Below are positions 1 through 7,540 of a stretch of 64,000 nucleotides of DNA, piece by piece. The notes beneath the pieces were generated by a model. The model searched no databases. It saw only the letters and a list, made by a program, of their open reading frames with translations, and was not told the DNA's origin. The stretch's first letter is position 1. Every line of letters begins with the position of its first letter. Source of the DNA: Veillonellales bacterium. GTDB taxonomy: Bacteria > Bacillota > Negativicutes > JAAYSF01. The position numbers and the translations under genes are program-made. The DNA is taken from contig JBDKTO010000036.1 of assembly GCA_039680175.1 (NCBI GenBank), positions 1 through 64,000 of the forward strand. Direction: 5' to 3'.

Positions 1-48
1 AATTTTTGCTATAATTAACTCAAATATAATAAGAAAAAGGGGCTTTTT

Positions 49-261
49 ATGTTAGATGTATTTCGAGAAGTGCAGCAAAAAATAGCGGAACTGGAACATT
101 TGCAAATTGTAGCGCGGGCAAATGAAATTACATATCAGCAAAAAGGTGAAATCCACACGGCAGAACGGTTTCATGTTCTATATAACTGTTTAGGTAAGGC
201 GTCATCTATATTAAAAAGTGGTATTGGCGAAGAAGGAATCATAGATAATAAATCAAGATGA
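49..261 (+). CDS. small hypothetical protein (70 aa)
   Basis: I do not recognise this 70-residue protein. It is charged, largely helical in character and lacks a signal peptide or membrane segment. An AAAGGGG ribosome-binding site precedes the ATG, and a TATAAT lies at 10-15, so a promoter may straddle the window edge. It is followed by about 250 bases without a gene. The good ribosome-binding site supports a real gene; its function is unknown. Confidence 0.55.
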   Translation: MLDVFREVQQKIAELEHLQIVARANEITYQQKGEIHTAERFHVLYNCLGKASSILKSGIGEEGIIDNKSR

Positions 262-438
262 CTTAAAGTAAAGTGAGTAATTATATAGGTGGTTTTAGCT
301 TTTTTCACTCTAATTTAACACAATATTTTTTTAGGAATTGCAAATTTTTTTCAAAGAGCATATTATAATTATATAATCGTTTACATATAGTGAGTTTGAG
401 ACTTCTGGATACCAGCGAAAATTAGGTGTACCAGCAAA

Positions 439-464
439 CGAGGAGTGAGTTCACTCCTCGTTTT
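439..464 (+). terminator. hairpin with short T-run ahead of the carboxypeptidase gene
   Basis: CGAGGAGTGA (439-448) pairs perfectly with TCACTCCTCG (451-460), followed by TTTT. It could end the transcript of the small upstream gene or act as an attenuator 45 bases before the next start codon. Confidence 0.6.
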
Positions 465-507
465 CATCGCGGTTGCAGTGACAATGAGACAATAACGAGG
501 AAAGAGG

Positions 508-1629
508 ATGATAACGATAAAACTGCGCTTGACAGCATTATGTTTGTTTTTATTGACGGTATTTTCCCCAATAGGTTTCGGAGCAGGGATTGCTCCTGAT
601 GTTACGGCTAAAGCGGCTATCGTTATGGAAGCTTCAACCGGTAAGGTTTTATATGAAAAGAACGGGGAGGAAAGGCATTATCCGGCAAGTACAACAAAAA
701 TGATGACACTGATTCTGGCTCTTGAAAATGGCAGCATGGATGACGTAGTGACAGTCAGCGATAACGCCGCTAACACCGAAGGGTCTTCCATGGAGTTAGC
801 AGCAGGGGAACAACTAAAACTGCGGGATCTGCTTTACGGAATCGCCTTGGTTTCCGGCAACGATGCTACCGTTGCCGTGGCCGAGCATTTATCCGGCTCG
901 GTAGAGAATTTTGCCAGACTGATGACGCAAAAGGCCCATGCGATCGGCGCAGTGAATACCAATTTTGTCAATTCCAGCGGCCTGCCGGATCCCAATCATT
1001 ATTCTACAGCCCACGATTTAGCCCGTATTGCCGCCTATGGTTATAAAAACCCGGCTTTTGCCGAGATTGTCGGCTGCCGCCACCAAACCGTTTCCCGGGA
1101 GGGATGGACACAAGAACTGTATAACGAAAATAAAATGCTGAGGAACTATCAGGGCGGCAACGGAGTAAAAACAGGCTATACCATTGCCGCAGGCAGATGC
1201 CTGGTTTCCGGTGCCAAACGCGGCAACGTACAATTGATTGCCGTAGTCTTAAATAGTCCGGATATGTGGGAAGATTCCACCGCCTTGCTTGACTTTGGGT
1301 TCAGTCAGGTTCAGGCCTTTGATGTTTTTCATGAAGGCGATGTTTTAAAAACCGTAAAAGTTACTCACGGCAAAAAAGATTTTATCAATCTGGTCGCCGG
1401 GGAAAATCTTTCCGTGCCGCTGTTTTCTCCCAATGACCGGTCTCGGTTCCAAACGGTATTTGAAGTGCCTGACACGATACAGGCACCTGTCACACAGGGA
1501 CAGAAAGTCGGTATTGCGAAAGTTCTGTATCAGAATAAGGAGGTTGGCAGAGTCAACTTGGTTGCTGCCGAATCCATCGATCAGAAATCACTCCGGGAAT
1601 TGCTGCAGGAAATGCGGCAGAAAAAGTAA
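508..1629 (+). CDS. dacF: D-alanyl-D-alanine carboxypeptidase (DacF/PBP5 type)
   Basis: Serine D,D-carboxypeptidase that trims the terminal D-Ala from peptidoglycan stem peptides outside the cytoplasmic membrane. An N-terminal hydrophobic signal segment covers roughly residues 5-26. The three penicillin-binding motifs are present: S61-T-T-K64 (nucleophile), S116-G-N118 and K221-T-G. The C-terminal hundred residues match the beta-rich PBP5 C-domain, and the 373-residue length is normal for the family. The ATG follows GAGGAAAGAGG. The gene stands alone, with hairpins on both sides. The family assignment is firm; the exact paralogue (DacA, DacB or DacF) is not resolved. Confidence 0.93.
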   Translation: MITIKLRLTALCLFLLTVFSPIGFGAGIAPDVTAKAAIVMEASTGKVLYEKNGEERHYPASTTKMMTLILALENGSMDDVVTVSDNAANTEGSSMELAAGEQLKLRDLLYGIALVSGNDATVAVAEHLSGSVENFARLMTQKAHAIGAVNTNFVNSSGLPDPNHYSTAHDLARIAAYGYKNPAFAEIVGCRHQTVSREGWTQELYNENKMLRNYQGGNGVKTGYTIAAGRCLVSGAKRGNVQLIAVVLNSPDMWEDSTALLDFGFSQVQAFDVFHEGDVLKTVKVTHGKKDFINLVAGENLSVPLFSPNDRSRFQTVFEVPDTIQAPVTQGQKVGIAKVLYQNKEVGRVNLVAAESIDQKSLRELLQEMRQKK

Positions 1630-1717
1630 GACTGGCAGGCATTATAGAACGTACATTGGCTGAAGACAGCTGTTAGAAACTCCTCACAAGGAATCGTGAT
1701 AATTATTTGTAAATAGT

Positions 1718-1755
1718 AAAACCTCCTGCCAAAAGAGGTTTTACTCCGGCAGGAG
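1718..1755 (+). terminator. two overlapping, mutually exclusive hairpins
   Basis: AAAACCTC (1718-1725) can pair with GAGGTTTT (1735-1742). Alternatively CTCCTGCC (1723-1730) can pair with GGCAGGAG (1748-1755). The arms overlap, so only one hairpin can form at a time. The first ends in a T-run and resembles a terminator for the carboxypeptidase gene. Whether the second is an antiterminator cannot be told from sequence. Confidence 0.55.
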
Positions 1756-1897
1756 TTTGTATGAAGGAAGGGAATTCTATCCATAAGGGGTTGGTTAATA
1801 TTATTTACTGGCAGTATGCTAAATCAAGTTATGTCTAACCCGATTGGAAGCATAGAATGATTGGTAGTGACAAAATGTCTAATAGGAGAGTGGTATC

Positions 1898-2473
1898 ATG
1901 GAGCAAGAAGCAGGGAAAAACCAGAAGGAAAAATGGCAGGAAAAATTATTAAAAACCCGGTCCATTATTATTTCCGGTGAAATTAATCAGGCATTAGCGG
2001 AAAAAGTGACAGCACAGCTTTTGATTCTGCAGGAAATGGGAGACCAGCCGATTAAGCTGTATCTCAATAGTCAGGGCGGCCATGTGGAAGCCGGTGATAC
2101 GATTCATGACATGATTCAGTTTGTCAAACCCCGCGTTGTCATTATCGGCACCGGCTGGGTAGCCAGCGCCGGTATTACTATCTATCTTGCCGCCGATAAG
2201 CAGGACCGTTATTCCCTGCCGAATACCAGGTATATGATTCATCAGCCCTTAGGCGGCGTACGTGGCCCGGCCTCGGATATAAAAATTGAAGCGGATGAAA
2301 TCGTCAAAATGCGCGGCAGGATTAACAGGCTAATCAGTGACAGCACCGGTCAGCCGTTGGCAAAGGTTGAAAAGGATACCCAAAGAAATTATTGGCTTGA
2401 TGTACAGGAAGCGAAAGAATATGGCATAGTGAATCAAATTATTAAAACATACGGCGAGCTAACGAATTTATAA
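1898..2473 (+). CDS. ClpP-like serine protease subunit with Asn in place of catalytic Asp
   Basis: ClpP-family peptidase (191 aa), cytoplasmic. S90 lies in VASAG and H115 in MIHQP, matching the ClpP nucleophile and base. Aligning the C-terminal segment around residues 157-176 with E. coli ClpP places N164 at the catalytic Asp171. Listeria ClpP1-type secondary ClpPs carry the same Asp-to-Asn change, so this is probably a non-canonical paralogue that needs a ClpP2 partner (inference). The first 20 residues are Lys/Glu/Gln-rich and unlike the usual axial-loop start. The gene is monocistronic, with GGAGAG upstream of the ATG and a large hairpin behind it. No Clp ATPase gene is nearby. Confidence 0.88.
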   Translation: MEQEAGKNQKEKWQEKLLKTRSIIISGEINQALAEKVTAQLLILQEMGDQPIKLYLNSQGGHVEAGDTIHDMIQFVKPRVVIIGTGWVASAGITIYLAADKQDRYSLPNTRYMIHQPLGGVRGPASDIKIEADEIVKMRGRINRLISDSTGQPLAKVEKDTQRNYWLDVQEAKEYGIVNQIIKTYGELTNL

Positions 2474-2481
2474 AATAGAGT

Positions 2482-2558
2482 TTCTAAAATAAAGGGACAG
2501 GAGCAGCTTTTCGAATTTTCAACGTCGAGACGATGTTCCTGTCCCTTTATTTTAGGAA
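2482..2558. repeat. long stem-loop (19-bp perfect arms)
   Basis: The arm 2482-2502 is the near-perfect complement of 2537-2558: 19 consecutive pairs including GGGACAGGA/TCCTGTCCC, then one bulge. The loop is about 34 bases. It lies directly after the clpP-like stop codon and may terminate transcription. The arm sequence also resembles dispersed palindromic repeats known from clostridial genomes. Confidence 0.7.
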
Positions 2559-2702
2559 GGAATAAGACAACGATATACAGAAATTATAAACAGAAATTAT
2601 GAAAGGATTGCTTCTTTTGGAACAATCCCGGAGAATTTTATCACGACAGTGGAATGAAATTGAGTTCAATCCAATAAGGATTCATAGGAGGAGAGTCTTA
2701 TT

Positions 2703-3269
2703 GTGCGTAGATTCATTTGTGCAGTAATGGTTATTTATGTTTCGCTGATTTGTATGCCGGGAGTGTCATATTGCTATGCGGCTGGCTCTAAGACCGAAAT
2801 GGAGTGGGACTACTTGACTCACAAACAATTTAGAGACCGCTATATTGATACGGTATCACTGCATGTATTTGAGAATATTTCCCAAAAAGCTAACAGGTCT
2901 GTATATAGAGGCATTACAGTCACTCGGCCGTATGGGCATATAATTAATGATAATCAACAGACTAAAGACAGTGCTGCAGTCGGTATCGGGCCCGTTTACA
3001 TGATTCGCAATGAAAAAAAAATTTCAGGGAAGCTATATAAAGCATTCGATATGAGCGGCGGATTTATTGTATATGATAAAACATTTCCGGCTGAAGGAAG
3101 AACTTATAATTTTATGTGGCGGATCGGGCCTCGCTTCATTTATAAAATCAGCGAAAATTCTTCAGTAAATGTCGGTTGTATATTCATGCATGTTTCCAAT
3201 GGCTGTAGGGCGCATAATCCTGGATATAACGCCCGGGGAGTTTCATTGGGGGTTGTAACAAATTTTTAA
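2703..3269 (+). CDS. PagL-like lipid A 3-O-deacylase (outer membrane)
   Basis: Predicted acyloxyacyl hydrolase of the PagL family, which removes the 3-O acyl chain of lipid A in the outer membrane. The GTG start follows AGGAGGAG. A signal peptide covers roughly residues 1-27. The rest alternates polar and hydrophobic residues as in a small beta-barrel and ends in Phe, as outer-membrane proteins do. The family signature is near the C-terminus: H163-V-S165-N166, then NPGYN; the His/Ser pair is the catalytic dyad in PagL. At 188 residues it is slightly longer than typical PagL. Its presence implies LPS and an outer membrane. Substrate is inferred from family only. Confidence 0.8.
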   Translation: MRRFICAVMVIYVSLICMPGVSYCYAAGSKTEMEWDYLTHKQFRDRYIDTVSLHVFENISQKANRSVYRGITVTRPYGHIINDNQQTKDSAAVGIGPVYMIRNEKKISGKLYKAFDMSGGFIVYDKTFPAEGRTYNFMWRIGPRFIYKISENSSVNVGCIFMHVSNGCRAHNPGYNARGVSLGVVTNF

Positions 3270-3300
3270 ATTGGAAAAATTCTAATATAAAATACAGGCC

Positions 3301-3346
3301 GCCCTTTTTGACAGAATAATTGACATGTTGCTAAGCGGTATATTAT
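3301..3346 (+). repeat. 46-bp direct repeat, copy 1 (promoter-like)
   Basis: Matches 13925-13970 at 44 of 46 positions, while the sequence on either side differs. It contains TTGACA twice (3308-3313 and 3320-3325) and TATATTAT (3339-3346). Unlike copy 2 it lacks the following AAT, so it does not complete a TATAAT; any promoter here would be weaker (15-bp spacing to TATTAT). Confidence 0.85.
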
Positions 3347-3390
3347 CTGAGCTTTGCAGTAAAACAAGTTGAAAATGGTAAACATCCAAA

Positions 3391-3427
3391 AACGTCACCT
3401 TGACGACAGTCATTGGTGACGTTTTTT
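3391..3427 (+). terminator. rho-independent terminator
   Basis: AACGTCACC (3391-3399) pairs with GGTGACGTT (3415-3423), followed by six T. It lies about 50-75 bases downstream of the promoter-like repeat copy 1 with no gene between. It therefore ends either a very short transcript or the PagL-like gene's message. Confidence 0.8.
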
Positions 3428-3546
3428 ATCTTGCAAAAATCAGGAGTATGAGACGGCAACAATTTTTTAATGCCGCGCACCTTGATGAATTTGTTTGTTC
3501 CAAGTTAAGAAAAGACGGTTACAATCTTCTCGACAAATATATTTTG

Positions 3547-3606
3547 TGGAAAATACAAATATGTACTGTTGGATTTATGCTTTAAAGTATATTATCATGA
3601 ATTTAA
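3547..3606 (+). promoter_or_regulatory. shared operator/promoter element, copy A
   Basis: Ungapped alignment with 6471-6530 gives 46 identical bases of 60, including a shared GTTGGATTTAT and ATGAATTTAA. The element sits 35 bases before the RraA-like start, and its twin lies in the LysR/dehydrogenase intergenic region. It is the best candidate for the LysR protein's binding site and the promoter of the first operon (inference). It also shows that the longer in-frame start at 3569 is wrong. Confidence 0.7.
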
Positions 3607-3640
3607 AGAAAAATTAAATAATTTACTGGAGGTCTGTATT

Positions 3641-4342
3641 ATGGCAATTGGAAACAGAGTTTATTTAAAAAAACCAGAGGCGGCAAAGGAATTGCTCGAG
3701 GCATTTAAAGAAATACCGGCGTCAAATGTAGCTGATACTATGGGGCGTCTTTGTGCAATGCACCCACGCATTCGCCTTATGTCAAGTCCGGATCAAGCTG
3801 TCGCAGTCGGCCGCGCCTTAACCGTTAAAGGGCGTGCAGGGGACAATCTCATGATTCATAAGGCCCTTAATATGGCTAAAGAAGACGATGTGATCATTGC
3901 AACAAACGACGCGGGTGAATCCTATCGCTCGCTTATGGGCGAGATTATGTTTACGGTTGCCGCCTATAAAAAGGTTGCGGGTATCATTTTGGACGGTCCG
4001 ATTCGCGATGTCGATGCGGTGCGCGGCATGAAGCTGCCCATTTACGCGAATGGAACAAATCCGGGTGGCCCGTATAAGGATGGTATAGGCGAGATCAATG
4101 TACCGGTCTCCTGTGGCGGGATCAGCATAAATCCCGGCGATATTATTATTATGGATCCCGATGGTATTGTGGTAGTTCCCTTGCAGGATGCGGAAGAAGT
4201 TCTCAAGGCGGCAGTGGAATACCATAAAAGTGATGCGGCCAAGGTCACGGCGGCGGCTACGGGCACTGCTAAGCGGGAATGGGTGGAAAAGAAGCTTGCG
4301 GCGTACGAGACGGAGATTATTGATGATTATTGTATGAAATGA
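3641..4342 (+). CDS. RraA-family aldolase (HMG/CHA aldolase-like)
   Basis: Member of the RraA / 4-hydroxy-4-methyl-2-oxoglutarate (HMG) / 4-carboxy-4-hydroxy-2-oxoadipate (CHA) aldolase family. True aldolases of this family retro-aldol-cleave branched hydroxy-oxo-dicarboxylates to pyruvate plus pyruvate or oxaloacetate, using a divalent metal. The family core is present: LDGPIRDVDA, whose Arg-Asp pair is catalytic in HMG aldolase, then NPGGPYKDG and NPGDIIIMDPDG. The ATG at 3641 follows GGAGG. An in-frame TTG 72 bases upstream lies inside the operator element. The next gene begins 13 bases after the stop. RNase E-regulator function is unlikely in this metabolic context. Substrate unknown. Confidence 0.85.
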   Translation: MAIGNRVYLKKPEAAKELLEAFKEIPASNVADTMGRLCAMHPRIRLMSSPDQAVAVGRALTVKGRAGDNLMIHKALNMAKEDDVIIATNDAGESYRSLMGEIMFTVAAYKKVAGIILDGPIRDVDAVRGMKLPIYANGTNPGGPYKDGIGEINVPVSCGGISINPGDIIIMDPDGIVVVPLQDAEEVLKAAVEYHKSDAAKVTAAATGTAKREWVEKKLAAYETEIIDDYCMK

Positions 4343-4355
4343 GGCGGAGAACACA

Positions 4356-5372
4356 GTGGAAACAATCGCGTTTATGGGCCCTTACGATGCTGCGGTCAAA
4401 AAAATCATGAGGAAGATGGTGTCCAAGGACTTCCGCTTTATTGAAGTGACGGATATGAAGGATACGGACCAGCTTAAGGAGGCGCATTATATCATTCTAC
4501 GAGTACTGCGCATGGAGGGTGGGCTCATCCGTGAACTTCCTTTGCTCAAACTCATCCAACGTTGGGGTGTTGGCTTTGACAAGGTGGATATTGCCGCCGC
4601 AGGTGAGAGAAATATTCCTGTAGCGGTGACTCCGGGGATGAATGCTGCTTCGGTGGCGGAGATGGCTGTGCTGCATATGCTGGCTGTTTATCGCAAACTG
4701 CTTGTACTGCATGGCAATGTGGTAAACGGCAAATGGCAGCGTCCCGGTATCGCGAGTCATTCCTATACGATTTGCGGTAAAAAGGTGGGCTTGATCGGCC
4801 TGGGCAATATCGGGAAATTAGTAGCGAAACAGGTTCAGGCTTTTGGCGCCGAAGTGCAGTATTATGATATGTTTCGCCTACAGCCCGTCGAAGAGCTGCG
4901 ACTGGGAATACAGTATGTTTCCCTGGAGGAACTTTTAAAAAATTCAGATATCGTGAGCCTGCATATTCCGTTGACGGATTCGACTCGCCATTTGCTCAAT
5001 AAGGATACGTTCAGGCTTATGAAGAAAAATGCGATTCTCATTAATACGGCCAGAGGTGGTATCATTCAGGAGTCGGATTTGATTGAGGCCTTGAGCAGCC
5101 ATAAGATTATGGGTGCTGGTCTCGATTGTCTGGAAACCGAGCCGGTCTCAACGGATAATCCTTTGCTAAAGTTGGACAACGTCGTGCTTACGCCGCACAT
5201 GGGCGGCAGTACAATGGATACCAGTGTCAATATGGCGCGGCATTGCATTGAAAACATTGTGAAAGTTAGTCAGGGTAAACCTCTGCCTACGAGAGACATC
5301 GTGAACGCGAAGTATTTACGCGGAAGGCTTACAAAAATCATAAAAAGAGCTTCTGCTGACAGCTATCGTTAG
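4356..5372 (+). CDS. D-2-hydroxyacid dehydrogenase (NAD-dependent)
   Basis: Phosphoglycerate-dehydrogenase-like D-isomer 2-hydroxyacid dehydrogenase (338 aa), interconverting a 2-oxo acid and a D-2-hydroxy acid with NAD(H). It has the Rossmann motif GLIGLGNIGK, then INTARGG (substrate-binding Arg), LDCLETEP (Glu) and LTPHMGG (catalytic His). The substrate-binding and NAD domains are in the usual order, with no ACT domain. The GTG start follows GAGGCGGAG. It is second in a two-gene operon with the RraA-like aldolase and may reduce or form the 2-oxo acid that enzyme handles (inference). A strong terminator overlaps the stop codon. Confidence 0.88.
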   Translation: METIAFMGPYDAAVKKIMRKMVSKDFRFIEVTDMKDTDQLKEAHYIILRVLRMEGGLIRELPLLKLIQRWGVGFDKVDIAAAGERNIPVAVTPGMNAASVAEMAVLHMLAVYRKLLVLHGNVVNGKWQRPGIASHSYTICGKKVGLIGLGNIGKLVAKQVQAFGAEVQYYDMFRLQPVEELRLGIQYVSLEELLKNSDIVSLHIPLTDSTRHLLNKDTFRLMKKNAILINTARGGIIQESDLIEALSSHKIMGAGLDCLETEPVSTDNPLLKLDNVVLTPHMGGSTMDTSVNMARHCIENIVKVSQGKPLPTRDIVNAKYLRGRLTKIIKRASADSYR

Positions 5373-5384
5373 CAGAAGCTTTTT
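5348..5384. terminator. bidirectional terminator between convergent genes
   Basis: AGCTTCTGCT (5348-5357) pairs perfectly with AGCAGAAGCT (5371-5380). TTTT follows on the + side and A-rich sequence precedes it, so it can serve both the dehydrogenase gene and the converging LysR gene. Confidence 0.85.
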
Positions 5385-5459
5385 GTGTATGCGCGCACCG
5401 ATACAGTGGTGAGTCGGCAGAAGATTTTGAAGCTTGGCTGGTATACTCGGTGAATTTTT

Positions 5460-6443
5460 TCAAAATTGGTCGGGATGTTCTAGGTAGATATGGGACATGT
5501 CGATTGCGCTGGCAGATTGGAAATAGTCGTGCAGCAGGCTGCTGAAATATTGTACGTATTTGGGGAAATAGCATTTTTTATGCCGAACGAGGTATAGATT
5601 GTGGTACAGAGGCTCGTTTTTATAGAGTAAGGGAAAAATGTTGACATCTTCCGCAATATTCGACAGGGAAGATATAAGATCCATTTGGGTCATAAAACAG
5701 GCTGCTAAAGCGTTCGAGCATACCATAGCCGATAAGGCGACATATTTGGCGCGTAAATAGACTTTGGGACTGTAACCCGCTTCTTCAAAGCATTTAGAGA
5801 TGACTGTGCCTAGACGGTTCGCAATTGACATTACAAAGTACGGCAGTTCGGAAAAATTTTCGAGATGTACGCCGGATAAAGATTTCTGTTTGAGTTCTTC
5901 CTTGTTTTTGTAATAGTATTTGTCCAGAAGTTTTTCGGAAATGCAGAGATAGATCTGATCTTGAAGGAGCAGCTCCGTTTGGAGGGTGGGAGGTTCGTCA
6001 TTTAGGACACAAAGAGCGAGATCCAGTTCTCCTTGAATAATTTTTTTCTGCAGGGCATCGCTGTTTTCATTGATCAGTTCGATTTCAACATTCGGGAATT
6101 TTTCGGAGAAATGCGGCAGTAGTTTCGGCAGACAGTTCGAAGCGCGCAACGAACTTGCGCCAAAGCGCAGAAAACCACGTTCCTGAATTTTGAGATCAAA
6201 AAAGATATCGCGGATTCGTTTGTCTTGCTGCAGTAAATTGGCTGTAAAATCGCGCAGATACACACCGGCATCGGTAAGCGACATTTTATGATTTCTCGTA
6301 AACAACTTAATGCCGTAATACTCCTCCAGCCGGAGAATATGATTGCTGAGCGTCTGCTGCGAGATAAAGAGACGTTCCGCGGTTCGTGTCATGTTCAAAT
6401 CCTTGGCTAACTCGTTGAAATAATACAGACTATGCAAATTCAT
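5460..6443 (-). CDS. LysR-family transcriptional regulator
   Basis: LysR-type regulator (about 327 aa from the chosen ATG). The N-terminal winged helix-turn-helix begins HSLYYFNELAKDLNMTRTAERL, interrupted by no gaps, and continues FISQQTLSNHILRLEEYYG; a periplasmic-binding-protein-like effector domain follows. The start at 6443 gives the normal LysR N-terminus, and the 13 extra residues of the longer frame are unlike the family. It is transcribed divergently from the large catabolic operon. The intergenic region holds one copy of the 60-bp element also found before the aldolase gene. It is therefore the probable regulator of both operons (inference). Ligand unknown. Confidence 0.9.
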   Translation of the reverse strand: MNLHSLYYFNELAKDLNMTRTAERLFISQQTLSNHILRLEEYYGIKLFTRNHKMSLTDAGVYLRDFTANLLQQDKRIRDIFFDLKIQERGFLRFGASSLRASNCLPKLLPHFSEKFPNVEIELINENSDALQKKIIQGELDLALCVLNDEPPTLQTELLLQDQIYLCISEKLLDKYYYKNKEELKQKSLSGVHLENFSELPYFVMSIANRLGTVISKCFEEAGYSPKVYLRAKYVALSAMVCSNALAACFMTQMDLISSLSNIAEDVNIFPLLYKNEPLYHNLYLVRHKKCYFPKYVQYFSSLLHDYFQSASAIDMSHIYLEHPDQF

Positions 6444-6470
6444 ATTGTCACCAACTACAAATTTTTTTTG

Positions 6471-6530
6471 TTGAAAACACAAATATATATCGTTGGATTT
6501 ATAAATAATTTTATATTACTATGAATTTAA
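6471..6530 (+). promoter_or_regulatory. shared operator/promoter element, copy B
   Basis: 46/60 identical to 3547-3606. It lies between the LysR gene and the divergent dehydrogenase gene, the standard place for a LysR operator, and ends 47 bases before the dehydrogenase ATG. Confidence 0.7.
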
Positions 6531-6577
6531 TAAAAATTCAAGCAATATTGAAATGTTATACATAGGAGGCTGCGTTT

Positions 6578-7471
6578 ATGAAAATCGGTTTTATTGGATT
6601 CGGTGAGGCTGCGTTTAATATTTCTCTGGGATTGAGCAATGAAGGGATAACGGGAATTCGTGCTTTTGATACGATGGCGAATGACGCGACGATGGGAAGG
6701 CTGGTTCATTCCCGCTCGCAGAAAGCAAAGGTTGAGCTGGTTGATACAGCCGTAGCAATTGCCAAATGGGCGGATGTGATTTTCGCGGCGGTTCCGTCAT
6801 CGTTTACTCTGGGGGTTTGCGCGGAAATCAAGGATTTTCTTACAAGTGCTCAGTTATATGTCGATGTAAGCGCTTCGACTCCGAATACGAAGCTTCAAAT
6901 TTGGGAGCAGATCAAAAGCAGCGGCGTACTTTTTGCCGATGCGGCGATGCTGGGTTCTTTGCCGAAGGACAAGCATAAGGTACCGATTACGGCCAGCGGT
7001 AACGGGGCGCAGGCATTGAAGGAGCGGATGACGCCTTATGGCATGAAAGTTACTTTGGCTGGCGAAAAAGCCGGTTCGGCTTCCGCGATTAAGCTGATTC
7101 GCAGTATCTACATGAAAGGCATTGCGGCGCTGATGATTGAAATGCTGGAGGCGGCTACAGCTTATGAGGTTGAGCAGGAAGTCGTTGCCTCCCTGGCTAA
7201 ATCCATGGATGGCATCTCCTTTACTTCTCATCTCGACAGATTGGTTAAGGGGACCGGTATTCATTGTACACGTCGTGCGGCCGAGTTAAAGGGTTCCCTG
7301 CAGTTGTTAGCCGATAAAGGGATTTCCTCTGATATGACGGCGGCGGCGAAGCATCGCACCGAGGCGTTGGAAAAGTACGAGTTTGCCAAGCGCTTTGTCG
7401 ACAAAGATCCGGAGGGGTGGAAAGATATTATTGGTGTGTTGCAGAATGAAAAACAATTGATTACATTCTAG
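6578..7471 (+). CDS. 6-phosphogluconate/3-hydroxyacid-dehydrogenase-like oxidoreductase (DUF1932 type)
   Basis: NAD(P)-dependent beta-hydroxyacid dehydrogenase family (297 aa). It has an N-terminal Rossmann domain (IGFIGFGEAAFNI, residues about 3-15), then a helical C-terminal domain with a GSASAIKLIRSIYMKGIAALMIE segment broken here only by line length, resembling DUF1932. The conserved Lys in the SAIK motif corresponds to the family's catalytic Lys. Relatives include sugar-acid dehydrogenases such as the threonate/erythronate oxidising enzymes. A GGAGG site precedes the ATG. It is first in the long operon and next to the shared operator. It presumably oxidises a 2- or 3-hydroxy acid delivered by the pathway; the substrate is not identified. 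Confidence 0.82.
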   Translation: MKIGFIGFGEAAFNISLGLSNEGITGIRAFDTMANDATMGRLVHSRSQKAKVELVDTAVAIAKWADVIFAAVPSSFTLGVCAEIKDFLTSAQLYVDVSASTPNTKLQIWEQIKSSGVLFADAAMLGSLPKDKHKVPITASGNGAQALKERMTPYGMKVTLAGEKAGSASAIKLIRSIYMKGIAALMIEMLEAATAYEVEQEVVASLAKSMDGISFTSHLDRLVKGTGIHCTRRAAELKGSLQLLADKGISSDMTAAAKHRTEALEKYEFAKRFVDKDPEGWKDIIGVLQNEKQLITF

Positions 7472-7540
7472 CCTTATGTCGAAACCATCGGATACTAGCG
7501 ATGTATTTCCAGCTTATATTTTATGAAGGAGGGGAAAAAA

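Noticed and set aside
2599-2727. 42-codon frame overlapping the start of the PagL-like gene
   Set aside because: No convincing ribosome-binding site and it overlaps a well-supported GTG start with a strong site; probably chance.
3400-3585. 61-residue open frame on the plus strand
   Set aside because: It starts inside a terminator hairpin, lacks a ribosome-binding site and runs through the shared operator element.
3569-3640. N-terminal extension of the RraA-like aldolase from a TTG
   Set aside because: The segment lies in the 60-bp operator shared with another operon, and a good GGAGG site precedes the ATG at 3641.
7523-7540. Earlier ATG for the MFS carrier
   Set aside because: The ribosome-binding site AAGGAGGGG lies between this ATG and the GTG at 7541, so translation should begin at the GTG.
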